64,000 nt of DNA from Voacanga thouarsii (lineage: Eukaryota > Streptophyta > Magnoliopsida > Gentianales > Apocynaceae). The stretch is taken from positions 558,001 through 622,000 of the forward strand of contig JANUWF010002356.1 of assembly GCA_026120185.1 (NCBI GenBank), given 5' to 3'. Under the pieces are notes generated by a model. The model was not told where the DNA came from, did no database searches, and saw nothing but the letters and a program-made list of their open reading frames with translations. Positions 11,780-25,074 of this stretch are shown piece after piece. The position numbers and the translations under genes were made by a program. Numbering within the stretch: position 1 is the stretch's first letter; the number at the start of each line of letters is the position of its first letter.

Positions 11780-13202
11780 CACTTGCACTCTAAGACTAGG
11801 TAAGTCCATAGGTGCCCACCCCTATGGCGTCTAAGTGTCTCTTGAAGACTCTCTCAGCCAAATGTTTGGTAAATGGATCTGCTAGATTGTTTTCTGAGGT
11901 AATATGTTCCACCACGACTTCCCGTCTCTAGATGAAATCCCGGATCAGGTGGTACTTCCTCTCGATGTGTTTCCCCTTCTTGTGGTTCCGAGGTTCCTTA
12001 AATTGTGATACTGCTCCAGTGTTGTTGCAATACATCACAATCGGCCTGTCCATATGTGGTACGACTCCAAGTTCTGAAAGGAACTTCCGGAGCCAAACTG
12101 CTTCCTTGGACGCCTCCGAAGCAGCCACATACTCAGCTTCCATGGTTGAGTCAGCAATACAAGACTGCTTGATACTCCTCCATGAAATTACTCATCCAGA
12201 CAAGGTGAAGACATATTCACTAGTGGATTTTCTCTCATCCTTATCCGCCTGGAAGTCTGAGTCTGTGTATCCTGTAGGAACCAAATCATTAGCCCTATAA
12301 ACCAGCATATAATCTCTCGTTCCCTTGAGGTACTTGAGAATATGCTTTACAGCTTGCCAATGAACCTCCCCTGGGTTTTACTGATATCTGCTAACTAAGC
12401 CCACGGCAAAGCAGATATCTGGCCTAGTACACAGCATAGCGTACATGAGACTTCCCACTGCCGAAGCGTAGGAATCCTACTCATTCTGTCATTTTCTTCT
12501 TGAGACTTAGGACAGTCCTTCGAAGAAAATGACAACCCATGTCTGCAAGGGATTAGAGCTCCCTTGCATGAGTCCATGCTGTACTTGGCCAGCATCTTGT
12601 CAATGTATGTTACTTGGGATAACCCTAACATTCTTTGCTTCCTATTTCTAAGAAGCCTAATCCTGAGAATGTAACTGGTTTCTCCCAAATCTTTCATACT
12701 GAATTGACTAGACAACCAAACCTTTGTAGATGACAATGTCCCTACATCATTTCCAATGAGTAGAATGTTATCCACATACAGAACAAGAAAAACCACATTA
12801 ATGCCTCAAAGTTTCCTGTATACGCATGGTTCATCTTCGTTTTGAATAAAACCATAAGACTTTACAGTCTCATCAAAACGAATGTTCCATGCTCTCGACG
12901 CCTGCTTAAGTCCATAAATGGACTTCTTAAACTTGCAAACCATATATGTTCCTGGCCTTCAGCAATGAAGCCTTCCGGTTGAGACATATAGATGTCTTCA
13001 CTAAGATGGCCATTTAAAAATGCCATCTTGACATCCATTTGCCATATCTTGTAGTCATAGTGACATGCGATGGCAAGGAGGATGCGGATAGATTTAAGCA
13101 TGGCTACCGGGGAAAAGGTTTCCTCATAGTCGATACCTTCTTTCTGAGTATACCCTTTCGCCACAAGCCTAACTTTGAAGGTTTCCACCTTCCTATTCGC
13201 TT
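11780..13202 (-). pseudogene. copia-1 reverse transcriptase / RNase H remnant
   Basis: Reads as copia RT (VRLVAKGYTQKEGIDYEETF, then WQMDVKMAFLNG) followed by the RT active-site loop and RNase H (MEAEYVAASEASKEAVWLRK, then HIERKYHLIRDFI). The active-site motif is YVDN instead of the usual YVDD, and several frame breaks and stops separate the pieces (open pieces at 13188-12862, 12796-12395 and 12143-11928). The element cannot make its own RT. The upstream part of this domain is cut off by the MITE at 13203-14103. Confidence 0.9.
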
Positions 13203-14103
13203 AGGGGTGGCAATATTGAACACGACATGAAAACGATACGGTTATAGCGGGTTAGGGTTGGGGTTTCGCGAGTTCGGGTCGAAACAGGTCGATCCGTTTA
13301 ACTTTAAATGTGTACAGGTCATAAACGGGTTCAACCCGTTTTAACCTGTTTCAACCCGCGAACCCGTTTAACTTTTTTTAATATTTATATTTAATACTTT
13401 TTGTAATACCCTACAAATTTCACTATAAAAAAATTAGATAATTTAATTTGTTATATGAATTAATTGAATTAAAATTTATTATATGAATTTATTATATTGT
13501 TTGTGTGTCTATTTTATTTAATTATATGAGACCTCTTAAGAAAAATAAATGATGTTAATGCGGCTATTTACTTGATATATAGTAAATGAATCATTCTTAA
13601 TTAATTATTATTTAGTGTTTATAATAATATTATTATTACAAGGACTTTTAGTTAGAGAAAATAGTTTTTTGAACAATCCAATTTTATTGCAAAACTACAT
13701 TTGTTTAAATTTTTAAGATTTAATCTTATGAATTTATTAAGATCTCTAAATATTGAGTGGGATAGTTTGTTATTTTATTGGGTTTTTATGACTTTATGGG
13801 TTGTTTTATTAGTTTTTTTTTTAATTTTATATGATTTGATTTACTTTTGTAAAATTTGTTGTGTAATGGTGCACAAATTGGTGGGTTTAGTAAGTATTCG
13901 GATTGACGGATTTAATAATTATATATTTAATTTTTGTGTCTAATCGTATCAACCCGTTTTATAACACGAACACGACACGAGAATAAACGGGTTGACACGA
14001 CACGACACGTTTATTAAACGGATCGTGTTCAGATTGACCTGTCGAGTGTGATTATCTCAAGTTGACACGACCCGCCAACCCAAACACGACACGATTGCCA
14101 CCC
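13203..14103. mobile_element. Non-autonomous hAT-like MITE inside copia-1 pol, about 900 bp
   Basis: Ends are inverted: left AGGGGTGGCAAT, right ATTGCCACCCT. Subterminal regions are rich in CACGACAC, GGGTT and CCCGTTTAA words in both orientations, a common plant hAT-MITE pattern. The flanking 8 bp (ATTCGCTT and TTCCGCTC) match at 5 of 8 positions, fitting a decayed 8-bp target duplication. It splits the copia RT frame between the KRKRGA motif and VETFKVRLVAKGYTQ. The interior has no transposase. Confidence 0.8.
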
Positions 14104-15784
14104 TTCCGCTCCTCTCTTCCTCTTGTATACCAATTTGCACCCAATGGGTTTTATCCCTTCAGGTGAAGTTATAAGATCCCAAACTTGATTGAGGTACATA
14201 GACTCAATATCGGCTTTCATTGCTTCATGTCACAGATTTGCATCGGCATCAGCAATAGCCTCCTCGTATTTAGTGGGGTCTTATTCCTGATGGTCGGAGA
14301 CCAGCTCAAAGGCTTCTCCTGTCCATCTATCCGGAACCCTAGACACTCTCCCACTACGACGAGGCTCCATTTGCACAGGCTCTTGAGGCTGTGCCTCTTC
14401 TTGTTCCAGAATCGAGTTAGAAGAAGTTGATTCCGTAGATAACTTCTCCTAAAGTTCCAACCTCGTTGAACCTTTAGTGGAAATACTTTGATCATCTTCC
14501 AAGTATCTAGCATTGGTACTGACTAGTACATTCTGCTCCTTAGAATGATAAAAGTAACCTCCTTTTGTCCCTTTTGGATACCCAACAAAATAGCATAATT
14601 CTGATATTGGTTCCAACTTGTCTCCCTTGATCAATACATAAGTTGGACATCCCCAAATCCTGAGATGATTCAGACTTGGCTTATGCCCAGTCCACATCTC
14701 ATAGGGAGTCCTAGGTACTGATTTGGAATGCACCAAATTCAGAATATATACCGCTATCTCCAGGGCATATCTCCAAAAGGACACTGGAAGAGTATCATTA
14801 GACATCATGTTTCGGACCATTTCCATCAACGTCCTATTCCTTCTCTCAGCTACTCCGTTCTGCTGGGGTGTTTCTGGCACAGAGAGTTGGGATACTATCC
14901 CATGATGTACCATGTAGTCTTTGAATTCACCTAGGAGGCACTCTCCATCACGATCCGATTGTAAGGTTTTGATTAATTTACCTGTCCGACGCTCCACTTC
15001 AGCCTTAAACTCTTTGAACTTGTCAAAAGAGTTAGACTTGCGTCTCATCAGGTAAATATAACCATACCTCGTACAATCATCCGTGAACGTGATAAAGTAC
15101 TCAAAACCTCCCCTACCTGGTGTAGACAACGGACCACACACATCAATGTGAACAAGACTCAACACCTCTTTGGCTCTATCTGCCTTTGGCAGGATTCACA
15201 CTGAGGTCAATTTTTCAATCTCAATGAGCCCAAAGGCCCATCATGGATTAGCCTCTGAATCCTGGTTTAGTTAATATGACCCAACCTTAGATGCCAAATG
15301 TATGAATCATTGATATTGGTCTTTCTCTTCTTAGTTAAAGGTTTAGACAGAGCGTTATTTGATTGGTTATTAATAGGGTTTAAAAAGAACAGATTACCAT
15401 ACATGTGCCCAGTACATAAAATTTCTCCATCTCTACTGATAGAAATACCAGAATGGAAAGATACAGAATATCCTTGATTAATAAGTTTCGCAATTGAAAT
15501 CAAACTCTGACGAAAACCAGGTACATATAAAATGTCTTTTAAAATCACTATCTTATTACAATAAAAAATGAGATCCAACTCTCCCACTGCAAGGGCTCAG
15601 ACTTGTGCTCCATTACCCACTCGAAGCCCATGTTCGCCCTTCTTGAGTCTTTTTATCTTCCTAAATCCCTGCAAGGAGTTACAGATATGATCAGTGGCTC
15701 CTGAATCAACAATCCAAGTGGAAGTTGATCCTACCATTGATATGGACTCTAGATAGTAAACAGTACCTGTGGGGTTTTTCTTGG
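14104..15784 (-). pseudogene. copia-1 protease-integrase remnant
   Basis: The protease motif WIVDSGATDHIC lies near 15686-15720. It is followed by the pre-integrase WHLRLGHIN block near 15270 and an integrase core open from 15165 to 14449 with HIDVCGP, SDRDGE and NGVAERRNRTL, supplying the D, D and E catalytic positions. In-frame stops occur between gag and protease (around 15783) and again after the pre-integrase block. The integrase core itself is still open over about 240 codons. Confidence 0.88.
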
Positions 15785-16571
15785 CCTGAAGATCTGGACA
15801 CTATTTTTTCCAATGTCCCTTCTTCCCACACTTGAAGCACTTGCCCTTTGGTTTGTCCTTGGGCTGGGTCTTGGGCTGGGCTACTACATTTCCCTTCTTC
15901 CTCTTGAACTTTCTAGGTTTAGGTCCAGTTCTCGAGGAAGAAACCTTAGCAATCATGGCCTTTGACTGCGGCTTCATGACCTTCTCCACCATCTGGAGCT
16001 CCTTCATCAGTTCAGTTAAACTCATGTTCAACTTGTTCATGTTATAGTTTAACTTGAATTGGGTGAAAGAGCCCAGTAGAGATTCGAGAACCATATCCAC
16101 TTGGCTCTCGGGGTCAATGACAGCCCCTAAGATTTCTGCCTCCTCGAAAGCAGCAATCATCTTGAGCATATGCTCTCGGACTGATGCTCCCTCAGCCATC
16201 TTAGTGTTTACAATAGTTCGAAGAGCCTCCTGCCTTGCGGGCCGGCTCTTGTCTGCGAACATAGTTGTCAATGATTGACTTATGTCATATGCAGAAGCCA
16301 TGTGCTCGTGTTTTGACTGGAGCACATTAGACATGGAAGCTAACATACAGCAACGTGCCATTTCGTCAGCTTTCTTCCATGTCTTTTAAGCCTCTCGCTC
16401 TTCAGCGGTGGAACCTTCCCCGATAATAGGGCAGGTTTCGTAGAGGACATACTTATACTCCTCAACTGTGAGTATTATGTCCAAGTTCCTTTTCCAGTCC
16501 ACATAATTTGGACCCGTTAACTTATTTTCCCTGAGAATAATGGCCAATGGACTAAAAGAACCTCCCACCAT
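15785..16571 (-). pseudogene. copia-1 gag remnant
   Basis: Starts at the ATG 16571-16569 (MVGGSFSPLAIILRENKL), includes TGPNYVDWKRNLDI, and ends in a zinc knuckle CFKCGKKGHWKK. A TAA near 16386 interrupts the frame after EEREA, and a TAG replaces a residue directly behind the knuckle. Gag forms the retrotransposon particle and binds its RNA; this copy is broken. Confidence 0.88.
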
Positions 16572-18369
16572 TTCTGAAAATCGAAAATAAAAGAAAGAAT
16601 TTAGTTTGTGAAAACAAAATAAAATTTGTGCACTGAAAATAATTTGGAAAACTGACATAGCTTCTTGGGAAGATTAACAGTTTCCTAAGCTAAGTGTATT
16701 AACCACCACAAATTAATTTCCCTTCTAGATAATGGTCTAGAGAATAACTCCATCGTGGGATGGCCGTTTCCTCTCATTTCCTATGGACATACCTCGCACT
16801 ATAACCTCCAACATGGGCTGGCCGATCATAGTACGTGCCACGGGTTATTAATTACATCATTCCATTAGATCTAGATCCTTGTGGTATCCCCATCCTATAC
16901 GGGTTCACTCCCAGGGTGACGCGAGGGGACTCACGATCTCTAATGAGGACCGTGATAGAAGCTGTGGGGCTGTTGGAACCCCTCTCCTACTTAGTCTTTT
17001 AAAATAAAGGTTTTCTGGAAAATATCCTTTTGAAATTTCCATTAGGTTTTTCCTTAACTCAAAAATAAAATATCTAAGTCCAATAAAATATCTATATCAA
17101 GGCTTATATCCTATGAGAGATTTTCTCCATGAACTAATTTTATTTAAGTTAAAACTTAATGATTTCAAAAATTTTCCAATTAAAACTTTCTAGAGACTTT
17201 AGTCTCAACTTTATTTGACAAAATAATTTTTCTAGTCCAAAACAAAACAAAATGGCTCTCCATTTTAATTTACAAAAATATCTAAATCCAATATATTTTC
17301 TATATCAATGATTAAATCCTTTGAGAAAATATTCAAGGATTAATTTTTGTACCAATTAAAATAACCATTTAATTTTTGAAGAAAAACATTTTTCTTGTCA
17401 AAAATGTTCCCAAAGACTTTGGTCTTTGGGAAAAAGCACACATAGGTACATAAAAAAATAGCATGCTCAAAACAATAAACGTTTTTATGCTTTTCTATTT
17501 TTAAACCTAAGTGTCCAAATAATAGAATTACACACATTAATTAATTAATTAATGATCTTGTTTTATCATAAAATCCCTTACTAATATTTTTCATGCAAAT
17601 ATATTCCAAGAATATAAATATTGCAAAAATATTAACTTCGCCTGGTATGAGACCCAAAACGAAAAAGAAAAAAAAATTATAGAAAAAACGCTGGCGGTCC
17701 ATTGCACCGCGCCGCACCGGATCCACGCCCACGTGGCCTGCGGTCCATCGAGGCCGCGGTGCACCGTGCCGCACCGGATCGCACTCCTGCCATGACCCGC
17801 GGAGCCAACCCGCGAACCGGCCCGCTTCTCCTCAGCGTTGACCCGCGCTTCAACCCGCGTAAGGACCCGTTTTTGCACGCCCGAGCCGCTGCATGACCCG
17901 TGCAATTGAAGTTTCAATTGAGCAACGAAATCGGCTCAATTTCCAGCAATTGGCTCTGCTCCAAGGCGCAGCAGCCAACCGGCTCCCCTCATAAAACAGC
18001 AGCAGCTCGGCTCGGCGGTTCGGCTCCAACGCGGCGGCTTATAAACAGTTTTCTTCTTCGTTTTTTCTTCTGTCCGTGCGCGAAATTGCAGAACCTTCTC
18101 TTCTTCAATTTTTGCTTATTTCTTTGGCTTCTTTGGACATTTTTACTTACAAAAACTCATCCAAAAACAAAACCACAACCGCCTATACCGTTCAAATTGG
18201 GTTTACACGATGTTCTAGCAAAGCAAAAAAAAAATTTACAGTGTGCCTATGCTTCAACAATGAAGCTCACAGAGATCCTATCCCATACCAAAACAGTGAA
18301 GGATCACAGGTATAATCATCTTCTCCATTTAATTAACTATCATACTCTCTATATTGATAAAAAACCAGT
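16572..18369 (-). other. copia-1 untranslated leader between PBS and gag
   Basis: About 1.8 kb without coding sequence belonging to the element. It contains a GC-rich patch at 17690-17900 with an imperfect double repeat built on CCGCACCGGATC, then an AT-rich part. Open frames across this patch have no family resemblance. Confidence 0.6.
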
Positions 18370-18382
18370 GGCTCTGGTACCA
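18370..18382 (-). other. copia-1 primer binding site
   Basis: Read on the minus strand the sequence directly after the 5' LTR is TGGTACCAGAGCC, one base away from the classic TGGTATCAGAGC complement of initiator tRNA-Met that many plant copia elements use to prime minus-strand synthesis. Confidence 0.85.
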
Positions 18383-20228
18383 CACTGAGGGAACCGAAAA
18401 CAGAGAGCATGCACTGTATGTTAAAAAATTTCACAGAGAAAAATAATACCAAGCCTTAAAGGCTATACGAAAGCGTGAAGATCATACATTTGCGCTCCTT
18501 AATCCTTCTAGGTTGAGTAAGAGCGGATTGAACGACTGGAATCGCCTAGCTTTACCCACTTGAAGAAGCTTCCGGTTGAACACCCGCTAGCCTTCTACTT
18601 CGCCTTGTTTGCATTAATGCCAAGCTTTCCAACTCTCGAAATATTCCTCAGCCTAACCTCTAGTCGGTGAACACTATGGTGAAGAGGAACGATCTCAATT
18701 CTCCTTGGTTCACTTGCTATTGGTTAACAAAGAACAATGAGTAAACCCAGAGGGAGGAAGGAGAGAGACGTTGAGAGAGAGAGACTCACGTGAGGCTCCG
18801 ATAAGCTTAGGAGGATTAGGGTTTTCTTCTACCAGAGACTAGTTTATTGGTTAGTCAAAACTAGGTCTCTCATTATCTAATAAACATATCCCCGGATTTC
18901 ATATTTCAAAACACCCAGATGTTATCCTGAGAATCTGTTTGGCCTAACCCTAAACTCCTCTTAACCGTATCTGGAAAACCCTAAGGTCCAAACTATTGGG
19001 CCAGGAAAATATTTATTATTTTTCTTGGACCCAAAAGGCCTAAAATAATAAATATTAATTATTTATTTCCTGGGCTTATATAAATAACCCAATAAATAAT
19101 TAATGAGCCCAAATGAACCAAAATAATTAATATTTAATTATTTATTTCTTGGACCTATATAAATAACCCAATAAATAATTAAACATTAATTATTTCCCAT
19201 ATTTTAAGCCCAGGTTAATTTCCTAATTATTCATACTGGACCTAGGCCCTGAATAATTAGTTAACCAATTAAACTAGATAATTAATTTCTCTCAACTCCT
19301 ATTTTAATTAATTTATTTATTTTATTCCAATTCAATAATAAATTAGACTTCCTGAATAAAATTAAATAAAATCAACTTCAACTGAGACCAATTCCTCAAC
19401 CCAAAAGTAGTTAGGACTTACGGGCTATTTCGAGGACCAAAAAGACACATCACCTTGGCTACTAAAATGACCAAAATATCCCTGCTATATAAATAGCTGT
19501 ATTTTACATTTTAAATATTTCCTAATATCACCATAAGGAAATATTGACCCCAAGGACAATGCTGCATTAGCAAAGTCTCCGACCTACATGTGAAATGACT
19601 AAAATACCCCTCTACACATCGACGTACATTTAGAGAGGAAGAAGTATACTAACACCCCTCTAAATGACATCTACCATCCTTAAACTTCTAGTCAAATGAT
19701 CCACGACTTCCTGGAGTGTTTCCGTTTTCCAAAGGAGCTACCCTAAAGCAAACATCCAAGTCATGTTTCTCAGGGCCTTGGACATTTTAGACCATTCGGA
19801 CAACCACAAGGGGCGATATAGTGCAAAAACTATCTTGTACAAGTCTGTCTTAACTAACTAGTCACACATACCTAACATGCGAGTATATTGGCCCTACGAT
19901 AGAACCTCAACTATAGCAAATCAAAGTATATGCTCCCAACTTCGCCAGACCACCAACTCATATTCAAGTCGTATAATACTAGTCCACACTGTAGCGGTAG
20001 TAGTCTAGGTTTCTACCATATAGTACTTTGAGAAACCACTACTATAGGTCCTATTTTACGTATTCGAAATACGCTTATGTCATGAAGTGAGTGTACTACC
20101 CACTGACTAAAGGTAAGCTATTCCACATTTGGAATTCATAATATAATAACCTAAACATGATGAGATTCTCAATCTCATCAATAGGTTAAGAATAAAAGTT
20201 TATGTGTTAAATAACCCGTGATCCATAC

Positions 20229-22545
20229 TGTAACACCCATCTGCCTAGGCCCGCCAGGGCCGGGGATGTCGCCCCGTCCAAAGGACAAGGGGTCTTTATA
20301 ACTATGTCACACAAATAAAATTGTTGAAATAAAATAATACTTAATTTGAAAATTTATTACAACCCAAAAATAATCCGAGAGTAAATCCATGAAATTCCAA
20401 AACAAAAACCATAAATAAAATTATCCACTCTCGCCTCCCCAAAGTAATACATAAAATCAAAAGACACATTCTCTTCCAAAGCAGATATTACTAGCCACTC
20501 AACTCCACAGCAGGATCATCCTGAAATCATGATAGAAAGATGATGAGACAGAAATCTCAGTAAGTCCGTGTGTGCTTTGGGTGTTTAGAGAAATCAGTTC
20601 ATGGATGCAAAGTGTGAAACTTTAATATGAGAAACATTGGCAAGCAATAAACATTAGTCAAAAGCAAGAGTGGCGTTTTGGCTTATCTAGCCGTACATAA
20701 GTAATGAAATCAACCACTCGAACGAAAGGGATATGGGTTACCACACGTTGGGCCCCATAACCGGTCAGAATGCCGACACTTTGTGCAGATTGACAAAAGT
20801 AGGTGATCGGCCTACTGGGCAAGATACTCCTCATTCTCTATACACAAACAACAACCGGGTATCCATTCTGAAAAAACACAGTCACTTGACTGAAAACAAA
20901 CTGCTAGCTCGGACCGGCACGACTCACTGGACTGACATCTTATCCGGGAAGGACTCACCCCTCAGAGGTGGCCACCTGTTGAGAGGCTTACCCTAACCCT
21001 TCAAAGACTAGTCCTAATAGTCCACCCCTGTTGAGTACTCAACGACGTTTCCCACTTGGGATAAAATAAACGAAGCATTGCTCTTCATGAAAATAGCAAT
21101 TTAAGGGTTTCCAAAATTTTGGGAGAAATCAGTTTCAGAAAAAGTTTTAAGTTTGGAAAATCTGCTTAGTAACTTTCAAATAATTTAAGTGTTGGAAATA
21201 AGAACAAATTCAACCCTCAGTTGCCTTCAAATAAACGAGTGTCCATATACTCCATATTTAGCTTGCCATAAGAAAAACATTTCACATTGATAGGTTTTAT
21301 GCAGGAGCTTACCTGATTTTTGCTCACAACAACAAAGTCTCGAACAGCTGACCTAACCCCACATGAGTAAATACAAATCTTAATCAGATTCAAGCTACAA
21401 TCCACTTCCTCAATTTTAAATCAACTCAATTCACTACTACTATGATCCTAATGTCTCAAGCTTTAAGGCAATACACTAATTAAATAGGTTTATAATCTAA
21501 GTTTAATTTGTTATTTAAAATAATTAATGGTTTGGGAAATAAAGTCTAATAAGCTGAAAGTTTACATCTTGTTAAGAAAAATCTAGAGTTTATTTGATCA
21601 AGAGTCATAGGAGGTACTAGGTAAAATAGTGATTTAATGATAATTTAGTTGTTAGAAAATAATTGATAGCTAAAACTAGTTGAGATTAGATTGAATAAGC
21701 ATTTCTTGAAAAATAATAAGTAAATCCTTAAGGGTTTTGATTTAGTAAATATTTTACTAAGCATAAATCTTTTTTATAAAGGCTTAAATTGATTTCTTTA
21801 TTTTAAATAATATTTATTTATTTTACTTTCTAGCAAAATTATTATTTATTTGGCTGAAATATCCTTTATGAATATAAGAATCCAAATCTACCCTTCCTAG
21901 GGTTTTTGAAAATACTAGGAAATTATTTTATTGAGTATTTTATTCATGGAGTGAAAATTACTTTTAGAGACAACTAGATCATGGTCAATTTCTATGGCCA
22001 ACCTTAATCAAGAACATGCACAATCCTTCAATTCATCAAATCAACCAAATCTTGCATCTAAGCATATATCTAAATTTATTAAGACATGCTTTAACCTCTG
22101 CTAGCGTAAATATGACCATAGCTTAAACAATCCCATATGAATAAAAATTCTATTCACCAACGGTGGCATAATCTCTGGCATACTTTATCACAAATACTAC
22201 CTATGACATGCATCAAACCTCAAATCAACATACAATCAACCAAGATAAACCTTTCATGCATAAATCCCATCTTCTTCACAATCATACAATTGCTCATGCT
22301 TCAATCTCAACAATAAATATATATATACTCAAATCCTACCACCATCCACCTTTTAGCAACGACATCCTAGAGACATGATTCTAGAGTTTAAAAGAATGAT
22401 TGAAGGTACTTACTTGGTTGATGAATGCTTTGAAAGAGTTTAGAATAGATCTCAACTCCTAGATGGCTAATCTTGTCCAAGAGAGGTGGCGAAAGCATGG
22501 TCATGGAAAAAGAGACCATTCGGCCAAGAGAGGGAATTTCGGGCC

Positions 22546-22612
<67 letters not shown>

Positions 22613-24543
22613 TGTGTGGAGAAGAGATCATCAGTATGTTCATTCACATAAGTTCTCATTGGAGATCAAGTTTGAAGAAGATGAAGTTGATAGAGTAAGT
22701 TTACCTCGAAGATATTCTTGACCTTCACAAAAATTTCTAGTTTTGATCCAAAGTAGCAAGATGATTTGTGGAGTTTGATGTTAATAATGGTGTCGATAGA
22801 TTCACAGCAAAGAGTAGATCAAATCTGGAGATTTTCGTGAGGGCTTGAAGTGGTTTGAAGGTGTATTAGGTGAAAGAAGGTAGTAGGTGTTCTTGGTGGC
22901 TAAAGAAAATCGAGAGAGAGAGGTTGGGAGCAGCTGCCGATTTTCTGTGGAATTAGGGCTGCCGAAATTCTGTAGGGTTTAGGAGAATGTTTTCTCTGAT
23001 TTGAGAGGGAAGAGGAAAGGTTAGTTGTTACAATCCTTGAAGAATATTTTTGGGAAGTGAATTTGGAAACTAAATATTCTAAGAATATCTTGATTGTTTG
23101 GATAGCTTTGAAGTCTCCTATGGCCGACTGGTTGTGTGGCTTGTCTGAGGAATTAAAGCTGGTTCTATAAGGCTTATGATGGCCGAAACTAAGGGGTACA
23201 ATGATGAAGAAGAAGTCTGGTCAATTGAGTAAGATATCATGGAAGGTTGCTAAATAAGATGACTGGAATTTTGGAAAGTAATCAAGCTAAATTGCAGGGA
23301 TTTGTTGGAGAGATTTTCGGACAGCCATTGCTGGCTTTCGTCCAAAAGTTTGAGGGAAACAATGGAGCTCTATTAATGGTGGTTTAAGGGAGGTTTTGAC
23401 AGAAGTAGGTTGGCATTTTCGGCTGGAGGAGAAATAGGAAGCAAGCTGGAAAATTTTCCTGCACAACAATTTCGCTGCACAGGAATTTTCTGGCAGAATT
23501 TCGTCCACCACTTCCAGCTGAGATGCAGCAAGTTTGAAGGGGGGTTTCAGGGGTATTCAAGGCTGGTTTCCATCATTCTTCATGGAGGAAAAACATGGCT
23601 AAGGTGCTGCACAAAATCTGGAAGAAAACAACTTGGTTTTAAGCCTCCAAGGTAGCGATTTGCCTAGAATTTTTTCACTGGTTTGTACAGCTATTGAGCA
23701 GTTCGAAAATGGCAGAAATAATTCATGTTTCAAGCTGATCTTAAGGACATTTTTCTGGCAGCATTTGGAAGAAAATGTTAGCTAAAAAGTTCGACATTTT
23801 GAAGGTACACAAGTTGAAAAATTTCAGCTCATTCCAAGAAGAAAGGTGAACTAGTTTATGATGAAATTTCACCAAGCTCACTAGAGGGATTCTTCCTCTT
23901 GGAATTTCCCACAACTCTTCCATAATTTTCAGACTATAAGAAGTCTTTTACCAAGACACTTTGGTTCTAAAAGACCTCAGCACTTTACTGAATTTTCTGG
24001 AAAGAAAAAGGCTAGAACATCTTGATCAAACTAAGGAGTTGAGAATTAAGAAAAACTAAAGATCAAGGGAGAATGAATTCCCTTTAAGAATTTCAAGTAG
24101 AGCAAATGAGTGAAATGAGTATTCTCCTAACATGTCTCTCCTAAGTCATTATCACCACCTTACTCTAGGCCCTTAAGGCCGAAACCAAACCTTCCTAAGC
24201 AAAAATAAAATTTTAATCAAACTAAAGCTTCTATGATGGAATTCGAACCCAAGACCTAAAGAATTAATTTCAAGGCTCTAACCACTAAATCACAACAACT
24301 TGTTGCTATTTTTACTAGAAAATTAATTCACATTCCTTCCACAAGCTATCTCCCTATTTTCATCCCGGGCAAAACTTACCATTTTACCCATCTCACACAA
24401 TACTCACTAACAAGACTTCAAGACAATAAAAATCAAATCCAAAGCACATAGAAATCATATGAAAATATATTTAATTATGGAATAAAGTATGATATGCATC
24501 CCAACCCCCTTACTCTAAGGTTGGTTTTGTCCGGGGTTTCACA
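20229..24543. mobile_element. Nested solo-LTR-like insertion (4315 bp), probably Ty3/gypsy
   Basis: Begins TGTAACACCC and ends GGGGTTTCACA, i.e. TG...CA, and is flanked by the 5-bp duplication CATAC (20224-20228 and 24544-24548). No gag or pol frame is present and no pair of LTRs is seen inside. It is therefore read as one long solo LTR or a non-coding LTR-derived element. The TGTAACACCC start and the large size resemble long LTRs of chromoviral (Tekay-type) Ty3/gypsy elements, but that lineage is an inference. It contains an AG microsatellite and purine-rich sequence. Open frames inside are short and unrelated to proteins I recognise. Confidence 0.8.
22549..22610. repeat. (AG)31 microsatellite
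   Basis: Uninterrupted AG dinucleotides followed by four TG units, inside the nested solo-LTR-like insertion. Confidence 0.97.
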
Positions 24544-24976
24544 CATACCTTACTGTGAAAGACCACCATTCACATGGATCACTTATTTAAACACAATGGG
24601 TCTGTTCCAAACGAAAATCGTGCACAAACAAAAAGTAAATTCACAAATAATTTCTGAAAATAAATTTTTTTATTAAAATATTCGATTTTACATCAAAAAC
24701 CTAATCTAAGAGGGCATACAATCCAACACTATTAATATATATTAATTAAATAAACGTATTATTCTCCTCCTTTAATTTTAAAACCTTGTTTTATTTTTTA
24801 TTTTTGAAAATTTATATCTTTTGAGTAAATATCAAATTAATCTAAATACATGAAACTATGTAAGGTTTAAATAATTAAAAATAATGACTTATACGAGAAT
24901 TAAATTTCTTATATTTATTATATATTAAAATTTTATTTTCTTATTTCGCATTCATACTCTATGAAATTTGTTAAAG

Positions 24977-24978
<2 letters not shown>

Positions 24979-25073
<95 letters not shown>
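24979..25073. repeat. (TAA)n microsatellite, about 31 copies
   Basis: Uninterrupted TAA trinucleotides just right of copia-1. Confidence 0.97.

Positions 25074-25074
<1 letters not shown>

Larger units (their letters stand above)
9755..24728 (-). mobile_element. Ty1/copia LTR retrotransposon (copia-1), degenerate, with nested insertions
   Basis: Complete but dead element read on the minus strand. Two LTRs beginning TGAGGGAACC and ending CCAACA (on the plus strand) flank a gag-pol region. The 5-bp target duplication CTATT is present on both sides (9750-9754 and 24729-24733). The PBS lies at 18370-18382 and a purine-rich tract lies next to the 3' LTR. The order gag, protease, integrase, RT, RNase H marks it as copia. 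It carries stops, a hAT-like MITE at 13203-14103 and a 4.3-kb insertion in the 5' LTR at 20229-24543. Without those two the element would be about 9.8 kb. The LTRs differ at about 5 percent of positions over the first 180 bases compared by eye, so it is the oldest of the three copia insertions here. Confidence 0.95.
18386..24728 (-). repeat. 5' LTR of copia-1, interrupted
   Basis: LTR sequence runs 18386-20228 and resumes after the nested insertion (first base beyond the duplicated CATAC at 24549) to 24728. Without the insertion its length is about 2.02 kb, matching the other LTR. Comparison with the intact copy at 9755-11773 fixes both breakpoints to the base. Confidence 0.93.

Noticed and set aside
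17541..18388. Several overlapping open frames in a GC-rich patch
   Set aside because: They lie in the untranslated leader of copia-1 and arise from a GC-rich imperfect repeat, not from conserved protein sequence.
22473..22721. Open frames with long Arg-Glu repeats
   Set aside because: Pure translation of the (AG)n microsatellite.
23287..23655. Overlapping frames on both strands in the nested insertion
   Set aside because: Within the non-coding solo-LTR-like element; no motifs and low-complexity wording.
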